Source: Streptomyces globisporus (lineage in GTDB: Bacteria; Actinomycetota; Actinomycetes; Streptomycetales; Streptomycetaceae). From it: a stretch of DNA of 64,000 nucleotides. A program made the position numbers and the translations under genes. Shown here piece after piece: positions 49,937 to 58,832 of the stretch. Where the stretch lies: assembly GCA_014649555.1 (NCBI GenBank), contig BMTG01000005.1, forward strand, positions 186,001 to 250,000, read 5' to 3'. Each line of letters begins with the position of its first letter. Position 1 is the stretch's first letter. The notes beneath the pieces are model-generated. The model saw only the letters and a program-made list of their open reading frames with translations, had not been told where the DNA came from and ran no database searches.

Positions 49937-50794
49937 ATGGGGGTCATGAAGCGTTTCGAGCAGCGCCTCGAGGGGCTGGTCAACGGCACCTTCGCCAAGG
50001 TCTTCAAGTCCGAGGTGCAGCCTGTCGAGATCGCCGGCGCCCTCCAGCGCGAGTGCGACAACAACGCGACGATCTGGAACCGCGAGCGGACCGTCGTCCC
50101 CAACGACTTCATCGTCGAGCTCTCCACCCCCGACTACGAGCGGCTCAGCCCGTACTCGGGCCAGCTGGGCGACGAGCTCTCCGGCCTGGTGCGCGACTAC
50201 GCCAAGCAGCAGCGCTACACGTTCATGGGCCCGATCAAGGTCCACCTGGAGAAGGCCGACGACCTCGACACCGGGCTCTACCGGGTGCGCAGCCGCACAC
50301 TGGCGTCGAGTACGTCACAGCAGGACCCGTCGGCCCACTCCCACCAGCCCCCGGCCGGACGCCCCGGAGCCCCGCAGGCTCCCGGCGGCTACGGCTACCC
50401 CCCGAGCGCCGCTCCGCCGATGCCCGCGGCCCCGCCGCCCGGCGCCGGACGGCCCTCGGCCCCCACGAGCGACCGGCGCCCGGCAGCGGCGCCCGGCCCC
50501 CTGCCGGACGCCCGGACGCGACGCTGGATCGAGATCAACGGCACTCGCCATCAGATTTCCCGCCCGACGTTGGTGATGGGACGATCCACCGACGCCGACG
50601 TGCGGATCGACGACCCCGGCGTATCCCGCCGGCACTGTGAGATCCGGACCGGAACGCCCTCGACGATCCAGGATCTCGGGTCCACCAACGGCATCGTGGT
50701 GGACGGGCAGCACACCACCCGCGCTACGCTCCGCGACGGCTCGCGGATCGTCGTGGGCAGCACCACCATCGTTTACCGGCAAGCCGAAGGGTGA
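49937..50794 (+). CDS. fhaA: FHA-domain protein FhaA with DUF3662
   Basis: A 285-residue protein. Residues 1-115 are the DUF3662 domain (FEQRLEGLVNGTFAKVFKSEVQPVEIAGAL); a Pro/Gly linker (about 125-190) leads to a C-terminal FHA domain (LVMGRSTDADVRIDDPGVSRRHCEI...DLGSTNGI). FHA binds phosphothreonine of PknB or its substrates. In mycobacteria FhaA acts in peptidoglycan precursor control. AGGAGG lies 5 bases before the ATG. First gene of the cluster. Confidence 0.94.
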   Translation: MGVMKRFEQRLEGLVNGTFAKVFKSEVQPVEIAGALQRECDNNATIWNRERTVVPNDFIVELSTPDYERLSPYSGQLGDELSGLVRDYAKQQRYTFMGPIKVHLEKADDLDTGLYRVRSRTLASSTSQQDPSAHSHQPPAGRPGAPQAPGGYGYPPSAAPPMPAAPPPGAGRPSAPTSDRRPAAAPGPLPDARTRRWIEINGTRHQISRPTLVMGRSTDADVRIDDPGVSRRHCEIRTGTPSTIQDLGSTNGIVVDGQHTTRATLRDGSRIVVGSTTIVYRQAEG

Positions 50795-50804
50795 AGCGGG
50801 GGCA

Positions 50805-51323
50805 ATGTCAGAGCTGACCCTGACGGTCATGCGGCTAGGTTTCCTGGCTGTTCTGTGGCTGTTCGTCATCGTGGCCGTACAGGTCATCCGCAGCGACCTG
50901 TTCGGAACGCGCGTCACGCAGCGCGGCTCACGCCGCACTGCCGCCGACACGCGCCCCCAGCAGGGCCGCCAACAACAACAAGCGGCGCCGCCCCAGCAGC
51001 GCCAGCAGCCGGGCCGGCAGCGCCGCGGTGCGCCGACCAAGCTGGTCGTCTCCGAAGGCTCGCTCACGGGCACCACGGTCGCGCTCCAGGGCCAGACCAT
51101 CACCCTGGGACGGGCCCACGATTCAACGATCGTGCTGGACGACGACTACGCGTCCAGCAGGCATGCCAGGATCTACCCGGACCGTGACGGCCAGTGGATC
51201 GTCGAGGATCTCGGGTCCACCAACGGCACGTATCTGGAACGGACCCGGCTCACCACCCCGACATCAGTTCCGCTGGGCGCGCCGATCCGTATCGGCAAGA
51301 CCGTCATCGAGCTGCGGAAGTAG
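50805..51323 (+). CDS. fhaB: FHA-domain membrane protein FhaB (FipA-type)
   Basis: A 172-residue protein. A transmembrane helix (LTVMRLGFLAVLWLFVIVAVQV, residues 5-27) precedes a Gln-rich linker and a C-terminal FHA domain (ITLGRAHDSTIVLDDDYASSRHARIYP...DLGSTNGTYLERT). It recruits phosphorylated partners at the division or growth site. It lies 10 bp after fhaA. Confidence 0.94.
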   Translation: MSELTLTVMRLGFLAVLWLFVIVAVQVIRSDLFGTRVTQRGSRRTAADTRPQQGRQQQQAAPPQQRQQPGRQRRGAPTKLVVSEGSLTGTTVALQGQTITLGRAHDSTIVLDDDYASSRHARIYPDRDGQWIVEDLGSTNGTYLERTRLTTPTSVPLGAPIRIGKTVIELRK

Positions 51324-51407
51324 TACGACAATGAGCGAGCGGAGCGAGCGAGCCGCGGCGGTCCCGACCGTGGACGCTGCCCGGTTCCCGACCGGAGGGT
51401 GGGCAGT

Positions 51408-52952
51408 GTGGCTCGAGACAGGCTGTACCCCGAGCCGACGGGCGAGGTGCGCATGAGTCTGTCGCTGCGCTTCGCCGCCGGGTCGCACAAGGGCATGATC
51501 CGCGAGGGCAACGAGGACTCCGGCTACGCCGGTCCCCGGCTCCTCGCCATCGCCGACGGCATGGGCGGTCAGGCGGCCGGTGAGGTCGCCAGCTCCGAGG
51601 TGATCTCCACCCTCGTCCCGCTCGACGACGACGTCCCCGGCTCCGATCTCCTGACCTCGCTCGGCTCCGCCGTGCAGCAGGCGAACGACCAGCTGCGCGT
51701 CATGGTCGAGGAGGACCCCCAGCTGGAGGGCATGGGCACCACGCTCACCGCCCTGCTCTGGACCGGTCAGCGCCTCGGCCTGGTGCACGTCGGCGACTCC
51801 CGCGCGTATCTGCTGCGCGACGGTGTCCTGACGCAGATCACCCAGGACCACACCTGGGTGCAGCGCCTCGTCGACGAGGGCCGGATCACCGAGGAAGAGG
51901 CCACCACCCACCCGCAGCGCTCCCTGCTGATGCGGGCGCTGGGCAGCGGCGACCATGTCGAGCCGGATCTCTCCATCCGCGAGGTCCGGGCCGGCGACCG
52001 CTATCTGATCTGCTCGGACGGCCTCTCCGGTGTGGTCTCGCACCAGACGATGGAAGAGACCCTCGCCAGCTACCAGGGCCCGCAGGAGACCATCCAGGAG
52101 CTGATCCAGCTCGCCCTGCGCGGCGGCGGCCCCGACAACATCACCTGCATCGTCGCCGACGTCCTGGACGTCGACAACAACGACACCCTGGCCGGGCAGC
52201 TCAACGACACCCCGGTCGTCGTCGGCGCGGTCGCGGAGAACCAGGCCCAGCTGGGCGACGGCGGGGCCATGCAGACGCCCGCCGGACGCGCGGCGGGCCT
52301 CGGCCGCCCCGTACCCCCGCCCTCCGGCGGCTTCGGCCCGCCCGGCAGCGGCGACACCGGGTACGGCGGCATGCCGGACGGCTCCTACGACTCGTATACG
52401 GACGACGACTTCGTCAAACCGCGCGGCGGCCGTAAATGGCTGAAGCGTTCCGTCTACATCGTGCTGGCGCTGGCCGTGATCGGCGGCGGTCTGTACGGCG
52501 GCTACCGCTGGACGCAGACGCAGTACTACGTCGGCGCGAAGGACGAGAACGTCGCGCTGTTCCAGGGCATCAGCCAGGACCTCGCCTGGGTCTCCCTCTC
52601 GAAGGTCGAGAAGAACCACCCCGAGATCGAGCTCAAGTACCTGCCGCCGTACCAGCGCAAGCAGGTCGAGTCGACGATCGCCGAGGGCAACATCACCGAC
52701 GCCCGCGAGAAGATCGCCGAGCTGGCCGCCCAGGCCTCCGCCTGCAAGAAGGACGCGCAGCGCCGCGCGGCCGAGGCCGAGACCCGGGCCCGTACGGGCG
52801 AGGGCGAGGCCGGCGGCACCGCCGGGGCTCCCGCCACCAGGACTTCCGCCACGTCCTCCGCCAAGGGGACCAAGCCGACCACCGCTCCCACTCCCGGCCC
52901 CAGCCTCTCGGAGGAAGAGAAGAAGCTGGTCCCGCAGTGCGGTAAGCAGTAA
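51408..52952 (+). CDS. pstP: PP2C-family Ser/Thr phosphatase PstP
   Basis: A 514-residue phosphatase. PPM domain (about 25-250) with metal-binding Asp in NEDSG, ADGMGGQAAG, SDGLSGVV and GGPDNITC. A transmembrane helix (about 350-368, VYIVLALAVIGGGLYGGY) and an external helical part follow. It reverses PknB phosphorylation. GTG 51408 chosen: GGAGG is 9 bases upstream; MSLSL at 51453 is an alternative. Confidence 0.93.
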   Translation: MARDRLYPEPTGEVRMSLSLRFAAGSHKGMIREGNEDSGYAGPRLLAIADGMGGQAAGEVASSEVISTLVPLDDDVPGSDLLTSLGSAVQQANDQLRVMVEEDPQLEGMGTTLTALLWTGQRLGLVHVGDSRAYLLRDGVLTQITQDHTWVQRLVDEGRITEEEATTHPQRSLLMRALGSGDHVEPDLSIREVRAGDRYLICSDGLSGVVSHQTMEETLASYQGPQETIQELIQLALRGGGPDNITCIVADVLDVDNNDTLAGQLNDTPVVVGAVAENQAQLGDGGAMQTPAGRAAGLGRPVPPPSGGFGPPGSGDTGYGGMPDGSYDSYTDDDFVKPRGGRKWLKRSVYIVLALAVIGGGLYGGYRWTQTQYYVGAKDENVALFQGISQDLAWVSLSKVEKNHPEIELKYLPPYQRKQVESTIAEGNITDAREKIAELAAQASACKKDAQRRAAEAETRARTGEGEAGGTAGAPATRTSATSSAKGTKPTTAPTPGPSLSEEEKKLVPQCGKQ

Positions 52953-52974
52953 GCCGTAGGGGGCCTTCAGCACC

Positions 52975-54375
52975 ATGAGCGTTGTCACCAACACGACCAC
53001 CATCGGCGCGATCGACGCACCGAGCCGCCGCAACACCGAGCTGGCGCTCGTCGTCTTCGCCGTCGCCATTTCGGTGTTCGCCTACGCCAACGTGGGCCTC
53101 GCCCTCAACGGCGAACTGCCCGCGGGCATGCTCGGCTACGGAGCGGGGCTCGCCCTGCTCGGCGGGGTCGCGCACCTCGTGGTGCGCAGGTTCGCCAAGT
53201 ACGCCGATCCGCTGCTGCTGCCGCTGGCGATCCTGCTGAACGGGCTGGGCCTGGCGCTGATCTGGCGGCTGGACCAGTCGGAACGCTTCCAGGCACTGGA
53301 CACCTTCGCCCCGGCCGCCTCCAAGCAGCTGCTGTTCTCCGCCATCGGCGTGGCCACTCTGGTCGCGGTCCTGGCCATCCTCAAGGACCACCGCATCCTG
53401 CAGCGCTACACGTACATCTCCATGGTCGTGGCGCTGTTCCTGCTGATCCTGCCGATGTTCTTCCCCGCCGTGAACGGCGCCAAGATCTGGATCAAGATCC
53501 CGGGCTTCGGAACGCTCCAGCCCGGCGAGTTCGCCAAGATCATCATCACCGTGTTCTTCTCGGGCTACCTGATGGTCAAGCGGGACGCGCTGGCCCTGGC
53601 CAGCCGCCGCTTCATGGGCCTCTACCTGCCCCGCGGACGGGACCTCGGCCCGATCCTCGCCATCTGGGCGATGTCGATCCTGATCCTCGTCTTCGAGACC
53701 GACCTCGGCACCTCGCTGCTCTTCTTCGGCATGTTCGTCGTCATGCTCTACGTGGCGACCGAGCGCACCAGCTGGATCGTCTTCGGTCTGCTGATGTCGG
53801 CGGTCGGCGCGGTCAGCGTCGCCACGTTCGAACCGCACGTCCAGCAGCGCGTCACCGCCTGGCTCGACCCCTTCGCAGGCTGGGGCGAGGTGGCCGCGAG
53901 CGAGCAGATGGCGAAGTCCCTGATGGCCTTCGGCTCCGGAGGCACGCTCGGGACCGGGCTCGGACAGGGCAACTCCGACCTGATCGGCTTCGCGGCGAAC
54001 TCCGACTTCATCCTCGCCACGGTCGGCGAGGAGCTCGGGCTCGCCGGGATGATGGCCGTGCTTCTCATCTACGGCCTGATCGTCGAGCGCGGCGTGCGCA
54101 CCGCCCTGGCGGCCCGTGACCCGTTCGGCAAGCTGCTCGCGATCGGCCTCTCCGGCTCGTTCGCCATCCAGGTGTTCGTCGTCGCCGGCGGTGTGATGGG
54201 CCTCATCCCGCTCACCGGTATGACGATGCCATTCCTGGCCGCGGGTGGTTCCTCCGTGCTCGCCAACTGGGCGCTGATCGCCATTCTGATCAGGATCAGC
54301 GACACCGCCCGCCGCCCGGCCCCGGCCCCCTCACCGTCGCCCGACGCCGAAATGACCCAGGTGGTCCGACCGTGA
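52975..54375 (+). CDS. rodA: SEDS-family peptidoglycan polymerase (FtsW/RodA)
   Basis: A 466-residue protein with about ten helices. SEDS features: VNGAKIWIKIPGFGTLQPGEFAKI, ETDLGTSLLFFG (D of the active site), and FILATVGEELGLAG plus GVMGLIPLTGMTMPFLAAGGSSVLANW. It polymerises lipid II into glycan. Its stop overlaps the start of the class B PBP (GTGA), so polymerase and crosslinker are made together. Confidence 0.95.
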   Translation: MSVVTNTTTIGAIDAPSRRNTELALVVFAVAISVFAYANVGLALNGELPAGMLGYGAGLALLGGVAHLVVRRFAKYADPLLLPLAILLNGLGLALIWRLDQSERFQALDTFAPAASKQLLFSAIGVATLVAVLAILKDHRILQRYTYISMVVALFLLILPMFFPAVNGAKIWIKIPGFGTLQPGEFAKIIITVFFSGYLMVKRDALALASRRFMGLYLPRGRDLGPILAIWAMSILILVFETDLGTSLLFFGMFVVMLYVATERTSWIVFGLLMSAVGAVSVATFEPHVQQRVTAWLDPFAGWGEVAASEQMAKSLMAFGSGGTLGTGLGQGNSDLIGFAANSDFILATVGEELGLAGMMAVLLIYGLIVERGVRTALAARDPFGKLLAIGLSGSFAIQVFVVAGGVMGLIPLTGMTMPFLAAGGSSVLANWALIAILIRISDTARRPAPAPSPSPDAEMTQVVRP

Positions 54376-55829
54376 ACAAGCCGCTGCGCAGGATCGCGAT
54401 CTTCTGCGGAATCCTCGTCATGGCTCTCCTCATCCGGGACAACTGGCTCCAGTACGTCCGTGCCGACGAACTGAACAGCCACAAGTACAACCGCCGCGTC
54501 GAGATCGAGCGGTACGCCCACGAGCGCGGCGACATCATCGTCGACGGCAAGGCCATCACCGGCTCCGCCGAGACCGAGGACAGCGACTTCAGGTACAAGC
54601 GGGTCTGGAAGAACGGCCCCCTGTGGGCCCCGGTGACCGGCTACTCCTCCCAGGCCTTCGACTCCTCGCAGCTGGAGAACCTGGAGGACGGCATCCTCAC
54701 CGGCAACGACGACCAGCTGTTCTTCGACCGGACGCTGTCGATGTTCACCGGCGAGAAGAAGCGCGGCGGCAACATCGTCACCACACTGAACGGCGACGCC
54801 CAGAAGGCCGCCTTCAAGGGGCTCGGCGACAAGAAGGGCGCGGTGGTCGCCCTCGACCCCAAGAGCGGCGCCATCCTCTCCCTCGCGAGCACCCCGTCCT
54901 ACGACCCCTCGGTCTTCGCCGGGAACTCCATGAAGGACTCGGACAACCGGCAGAAGCTCCTGAAGGACAAGGACAAGCCGATGCTCAACCGGGCATTGCG
55001 CGAGACCTACCCCCCGGGCTCCACCTTCAAGGTCGTCACCGCCGCCGCCGCCCTGGAGAACGGGCTCTACGACGACATCGACGCCAAGACGGAATCCCCG
55101 CTGCCCTGGACGCTTCCGCAGTCCACCACGGAGCTCAAGAACGAGGGCAGCATCCCCTGCAAGGACGCCTCGCTGCGGGAGGCCCTGCGCTGGTCCTGCA
55201 ACACCGTCTTCGGGAAGATGAGCGATGACCTCGGCAACCGGAAGATGATCGAGCAGACGGACAAGTTCGGCTTCAACAAGGAAGTCTTCACGCCCGTCCG
55301 CGCCGACGCGAGCATCTACCCCGAGGACAACAAGCCGCAGAACGCCATGGCCGGCATCGGGCAGGCGTCGAACCGCACCACCCCGCTCCAGATGGCCATG
55401 GTGGCCTCCGCGATCGCCAACGACGGCAAGCTGATGCAGCCGTACATGGTCGCCGAGCGCCAGGCGCCCAACCTGGACCCGGTCTACACCGCCGAGCCCG
55501 AGGAGCTCAGCCGCGCGCTCTCCGGTGAGAACGCCCAGAAGGTCCAGCAGATGATGGAGACCGTGGTCGAGGACGGCACGGGAACCAACGCGCAGATCCC
55601 CGGCGTCACAGTGGGCGGCAAGACCGGTACCGCCCAGCACGGTCTGAACAACAGCGAGAAGCCCTACGCCTGGTTCATCTCGTACGCGAAGACCGACAAC
55701 GGCTCCCCGGTCGCCGTCGCCGTCGTGGTCGAGGACGGCAACGCCAACCGGGACGACATCTCCGGTGGCGGCCTGGCCGCCCCCATCGCGCGCGACGTGA
55801 TGAAGGCGGTCATCGACAGCAAGAAGTGA
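54372..55829 (+). CDS. pbpA: Class B penicillin-binding protein PbpA
   Basis: A 485-residue transpeptidase with GTG start. TM near residues 7-22; dimerisation domain; penicillin-binding domain motifs S217-T-F-K220, S275-C-N277 and K417-T-G. It crosslinks the glycan made by the coupled SEDS protein. The pedestal is short relative to PBP2/PBP3, as in PbpA of actinobacteria. Confidence 0.95.
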   Translation: MNKPLRRIAIFCGILVMALLIRDNWLQYVRADELNSHKYNRRVEIERYAHERGDIIVDGKAITGSAETEDSDFRYKRVWKNGPLWAPVTGYSSQAFDSSQLENLEDGILTGNDDQLFFDRTLSMFTGEKKRGGNIVTTLNGDAQKAAFKGLGDKKGAVVALDPKSGAILSLASTPSYDPSVFAGNSMKDSDNRQKLLKDKDKPMLNRALRETYPPGSTFKVVTAAAALENGLYDDIDAKTESPLPWTLPQSTTELKNEGSIPCKDASLREALRWSCNTVFGKMSDDLGNRKMIEQTDKFGFNKEVFTPVRADASIYPEDNKPQNAMAGIGQASNRTTPLQMAMVASAIANDGKLMQPYMVAERQAPNLDPVYTAEPEELSRALSGENAQKVQQMMETVVEDGTGTNAQIPGVTVGGKTGTAQHGLNNSEKPYAWFISYAKTDNGSPVAVAVVVEDGNANRDDISGGGLAAPIARDVMKAVIDSKK

Positions 55830-56000
55830 GACCTGTCACGGCTGCCGCGCGTCATACCGGACATCGCATACCGGTCGGATATCGGCTGACGGGTACGGGC
55901 TGATCACGTAACCCGTGCCCGGTAGCGTATGCGCGAACAGCGCACCGCCGCGGACCACACACGGGTGCGGTCGGGACTGACGGAGAGGGCTGGAACAGTT

Positions 56001-57977
56001 ATGGAAGAGCCGCGTCGCCTCGGCGGCCGGTACGAGCTGGGCTCGGTGCTCGGCCGTGGTGGCATGGCCGAGGTCTACCTCGCCCACGACACCCGGCTCG
56101 GCCGCACCGTAGCTGTGAAGACGCTCCGGGCCGATCTGGCCCGTGACCCGTCGTTCCAGGCCCGGTTCCGCCGAGAGGCCCAGTCGGCCGCCTCGCTCAA
56201 CCACCCCGCGATCGTCGCCGTGTACGACACCGGCGAGGACTACGTCGACGGGGTCTCCATCCCGTACATCGTGATGGAGTACGTCGACGGGTCGACGCTG
56301 CGGGAACTGCTGCACTCCGGCCGCAGACTGCTCCCCGAGCGCACGCTGGAGATGACGGTCGGCATCCTCCAGGCCCTGGAGTACTCGCACCGCGCCCAGA
56401 TCGTCCACCGCGACATCAAGCCGGCGAACGTCATGCTGACGCGCACCGGCCAGGTCAAGGTCATGGACTTCGGCATCGCCCGCGCCATGGGCGACTCCGG
56501 AATGACCATGACCCAGACCGCCGCGGTCATCGGCACCGCCCAGTACCTCTCCCCGGAGCAGGCCAAGGGCGAACAGGTCGACGCACGCTCCGACCTCTAC
56601 TCCACCGGCTGTCTGCTCTACGAACTGCTCGCCGTGCGGCCCCCGTTCGTCGGGGACTCGCCCGTCGCGGTGGCCTACCAGCACGTCCGCGAGGAGCCGC
56701 AGCCGCCGAGCAACTTCGACCCCGAGATCACGCCCGAGATGGACGCGATCGTGTTGAAGGCGCTCACCAAGGACCCGGACTACCGCTACCAGTCCGCCGA
56801 CGAGATGCGCGCCGACATCGAGGCCTGCCTCGACGGCCAGCCGGTCGCGGCCACGGCGGCGATGGGCGCCGCGGGGTACGGGGGCTACGACGGCTACAAC
56901 CCCGACCAGCCCACCACCGCCCTGCGCCCGGCCGACCCGAACAACGCGCAGACCTCGATGCTGCCGCCGGTCAACCCGGACGACGGCGGCTACGGCTACG
57001 ACGACCGCCAGGGCCGCCGACGCCAGCAGAAGAAGAGCAACACCTCGACGATCCTGCTGGTCGTCGCGGGCATCCTGGTGCTCATCGGCGCGATCCTGAT
57101 CGGCCGGGTGATCTTCTCCGACAACGGGGGCGACGACCAGGTCAAGGCCCCGAACCTGGTGGGGTCCACGCTCGAGGAGGCGCAGACGCTCGCGTCCAGA
57201 ACCGGCGTCACCGTGACCAAGGGCGCCGAGGAGCCGTGCGAGCAGCAGGAGAAGGGCCAGATCTGCTCCCAGGACCCGTCGGCCGACGCGATGATGGACA
57301 AGGACGGCACCGTCACGGTCGTCGTCTCGTCCGGAGCGCCGAAGGTCGAGGTCCCCAACGTCCTGGAGAAGTCCGAGGACGGCGCCCGCGAGGAGCTGGA
57401 GGGCAAGGGCTTCTCGGTCAACGTCACCACGGCGGAGTCCGAGGCGGCCGAGGGGACGGTGATCAAGCAGAACCCCAAGGGCGGCCAGAAGGCCGACGAG
57501 GAGTCCGAGGTCACCATCACGATCGCCAAGAAGACGACCGACCCGATGCCCGACGTGCGGACCCGGCAGTACGACGCCGCCGTCGCCCAGCTCAATCAGC
57601 TCGGGTTCACCAACGTCTCGCGGACCGACGTCGACTCGGACAAGCCGGCCGGCGAGGTGATCGAGCAGACCCCGGCGGGCCCGAGCAACCAGGCCAAGGA
57701 CGTGCAGATCGTCCTGAAGGTCTCCAAGGGGCCGGCCGAGCCGGAGAAGGTCCAGATCCCCGGTGACCTGGGCGGCAAGTCCTACCAGGACGCGAAGGGC
57801 CAGCTGGAGGGGCTCGGCTTCGTGGTCCAGCTCGCCCAGGGTTCGGTCGACAAGCCGGACGCCCGGGTGATCACCAGCAACCCGGCGCCGAACACCGAGG
57901 CGGAGAAGGGCAGTACCGTCACCCTCATCACCATCGAGGGCGGCGGGGGCGGCCTCTTCGGAGGCCCGGGCGGCTGA
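56001..57977 (+). CDS. pknB: Ser/Thr protein kinase PknB with four PASTA domains
   Basis: A 658-residue kinase. K40, D138 (HRDIKPAN) and D156 (DFGIAR); activation loop MTMTQTAAVIGTAQYLSPEQ. TM about 349-372. Four PASTA repeats (about 381-650): NLVGSTLEEAQTLA, NVLEKSEDGAREEL, DVRTRQYDAAVAQL and DLGGKSYQDAKGQL. PASTA domains sense muropeptides or lipid II. Starts at ATG 56001 after a GGAGAGGG. It is the main growth kinase; pknA of the mycobacterial cluster is missing. From memory, S. coelicolor pkaF. Confidence 0.95.
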   Translation: MEEPRRLGGRYELGSVLGRGGMAEVYLAHDTRLGRTVAVKTLRADLARDPSFQARFRREAQSAASLNHPAIVAVYDTGEDYVDGVSIPYIVMEYVDGSTLRELLHSGRRLLPERTLEMTVGILQALEYSHRAQIVHRDIKPANVMLTRTGQVKVMDFGIARAMGDSGMTMTQTAAVIGTAQYLSPEQAKGEQVDARSDLYSTGCLLYELLAVRPPFVGDSPVAVAYQHVREEPQPPSNFDPEITPEMDAIVLKALTKDPDYRYQSADEMRADIEACLDGQPVAATAAMGAAGYGGYDGYNPDQPTTALRPADPNNAQTSMLPPVNPDDGGYGYDDRQGRRRQQKKSNTSTILLVVAGILVLIGAILIGRVIFSDNGGDDQVKAPNLVGSTLEEAQTLASRTGVTVTKGAEEPCEQQEKGQICSQDPSADAMMDKDGTVTVVVSSGAPKVEVPNVLEKSEDGAREELEGKGFSVNVTTAESEAAEGTVIKQNPKGGQKADEESEVTITIAKKTTDPMPDVRTRQYDAAVAQLNQLGFTNVSRTDVDSDKPAGEVIEQTPAGPSNQAKDVQIVLKVSKGPAEPEKVQIPGDLGGKSYQDAKGQLEGLGFVVQLAQGSVDKPDARVITSNPAPNTEAEKGSTVTLITIEGGGGGLFGGPGG

Positions 57978-58004
57978 GCCCCCGCGAGCCCGGCAGCGTA
58001 CGGC

Positions 58005-58043
58005 GAAGGGCCCCGGTCACCACGATGGTGACCGGGGCCCTTC
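58005..58043. terminator. Bidirectional terminator hairpin
   Basis: A perfect 17-bp stem, GAAGGGCCCCGGTCACC with its complement, 5-nt loop, between the convergent pknB and sortase genes. Confidence 0.9.
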
Positions 58044-58069
58044 CCGTGTGCGGGGGCCGCGACGAGGGC

Positions 58070-58807
58070 TCAGCCCAGCAGCTCCACCGGCTTCGTACGG
58101 TCCTTGTCGACCTTCTCCGTGCGCTCCAGCTCGCCCCACACGATGTACCGGTACTTCGAGGTGTAGACCGGGGTGCAGGTCGTCAGCGTGATGTAGCGGC
58201 CGGGCTTCTTGACGCCCGACTCCTCCGGGACCGGCTGGATGACGTCGACGTTGAACTTCGAGGTCTCGGGGAGCGTCTTGTAGACCTTGTAGACGTACCA
58301 GGTGTCCTTGGTCTCGAAGACGACCGGATCACCGTTCTTCAGCTTGTGGATGTTGTGGAACTTCGCGCCGTGGCCGTCGCGGTGCGCGGCCAGCGTGAAG
58401 TTGCCCTCGTCGTCCGAGGGGAGGGCCGACTTCACGGGGTCGGTGTAGTAGCCGGCGATGCCGTTGTTGAGGGTCTTGGGGTCGGTGCCCTTCTTGACCA
58501 GCACCTCGCCGTTCTTCATGGCGGGCACGTGCAGGAAGCCGATGCCGTCCTTGGTGTCCAGGGCGCCCGGGCCGTCCGCCCACTTGCTGCGGACCGTGTC
58601 GCCCTGCCGGTCGGCCTCGCGGTCGGCGAGCACGTTGGTCCACCACAGGGAGTAGACGACGAACAGCGCGAGCACCAGGCCCGCGGTGATGAGCAGTTCA
58701 CCGAAGACGCTGACGGCCGACGCCACGCGGTCGCGGACGCGGCGGCGCGCCGGGGGCGGGGACGCGGACGTGTCGGTCCGCTCGTCGTGCTCGGTCCTCG
58801 CTGCCAC
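58070..58807 (-). CDS. Class E sortase
   Basis: A 245-residue protein with GTG start. TM about 36-55, then the sortase barrel with H142 (LAAHRDGHG), C211 (TLTTCTP) and R220 (YRYIVWG). Class E sortases of Streptomyces attach LAxTG proteins such as long chaplins to the wall. By synteny, one of the SrtE1/SrtE2 pair (which of the two is not settled). Last gene of the leftward operon. Confidence 0.93.
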   Translation of the reverse strand: MAARTEHDERTDTSASPPPARRRVRDRVASAVSVFGELLITAGLVLALFVVYSLWWTNVLADREADRQGDTVRSKWADGPGALDTKDGIGFLHVPAMKNGEVLVKKGTDPKTLNNGIAGYYTDPVKSALPSDDEGNFTLAAHRDGHGAKFHNIHKLKNGDPVVFETKDTWYVYKVYKTLPETSKFNVDVIQPVPEESGVKKPGRYITLTTCTPVYTSKYRYIVWGELERTEKVDKDRTKPVELLG

Positions 58808-58832
58808 CGCACCGTCCCTGTCGTGAGGATGT

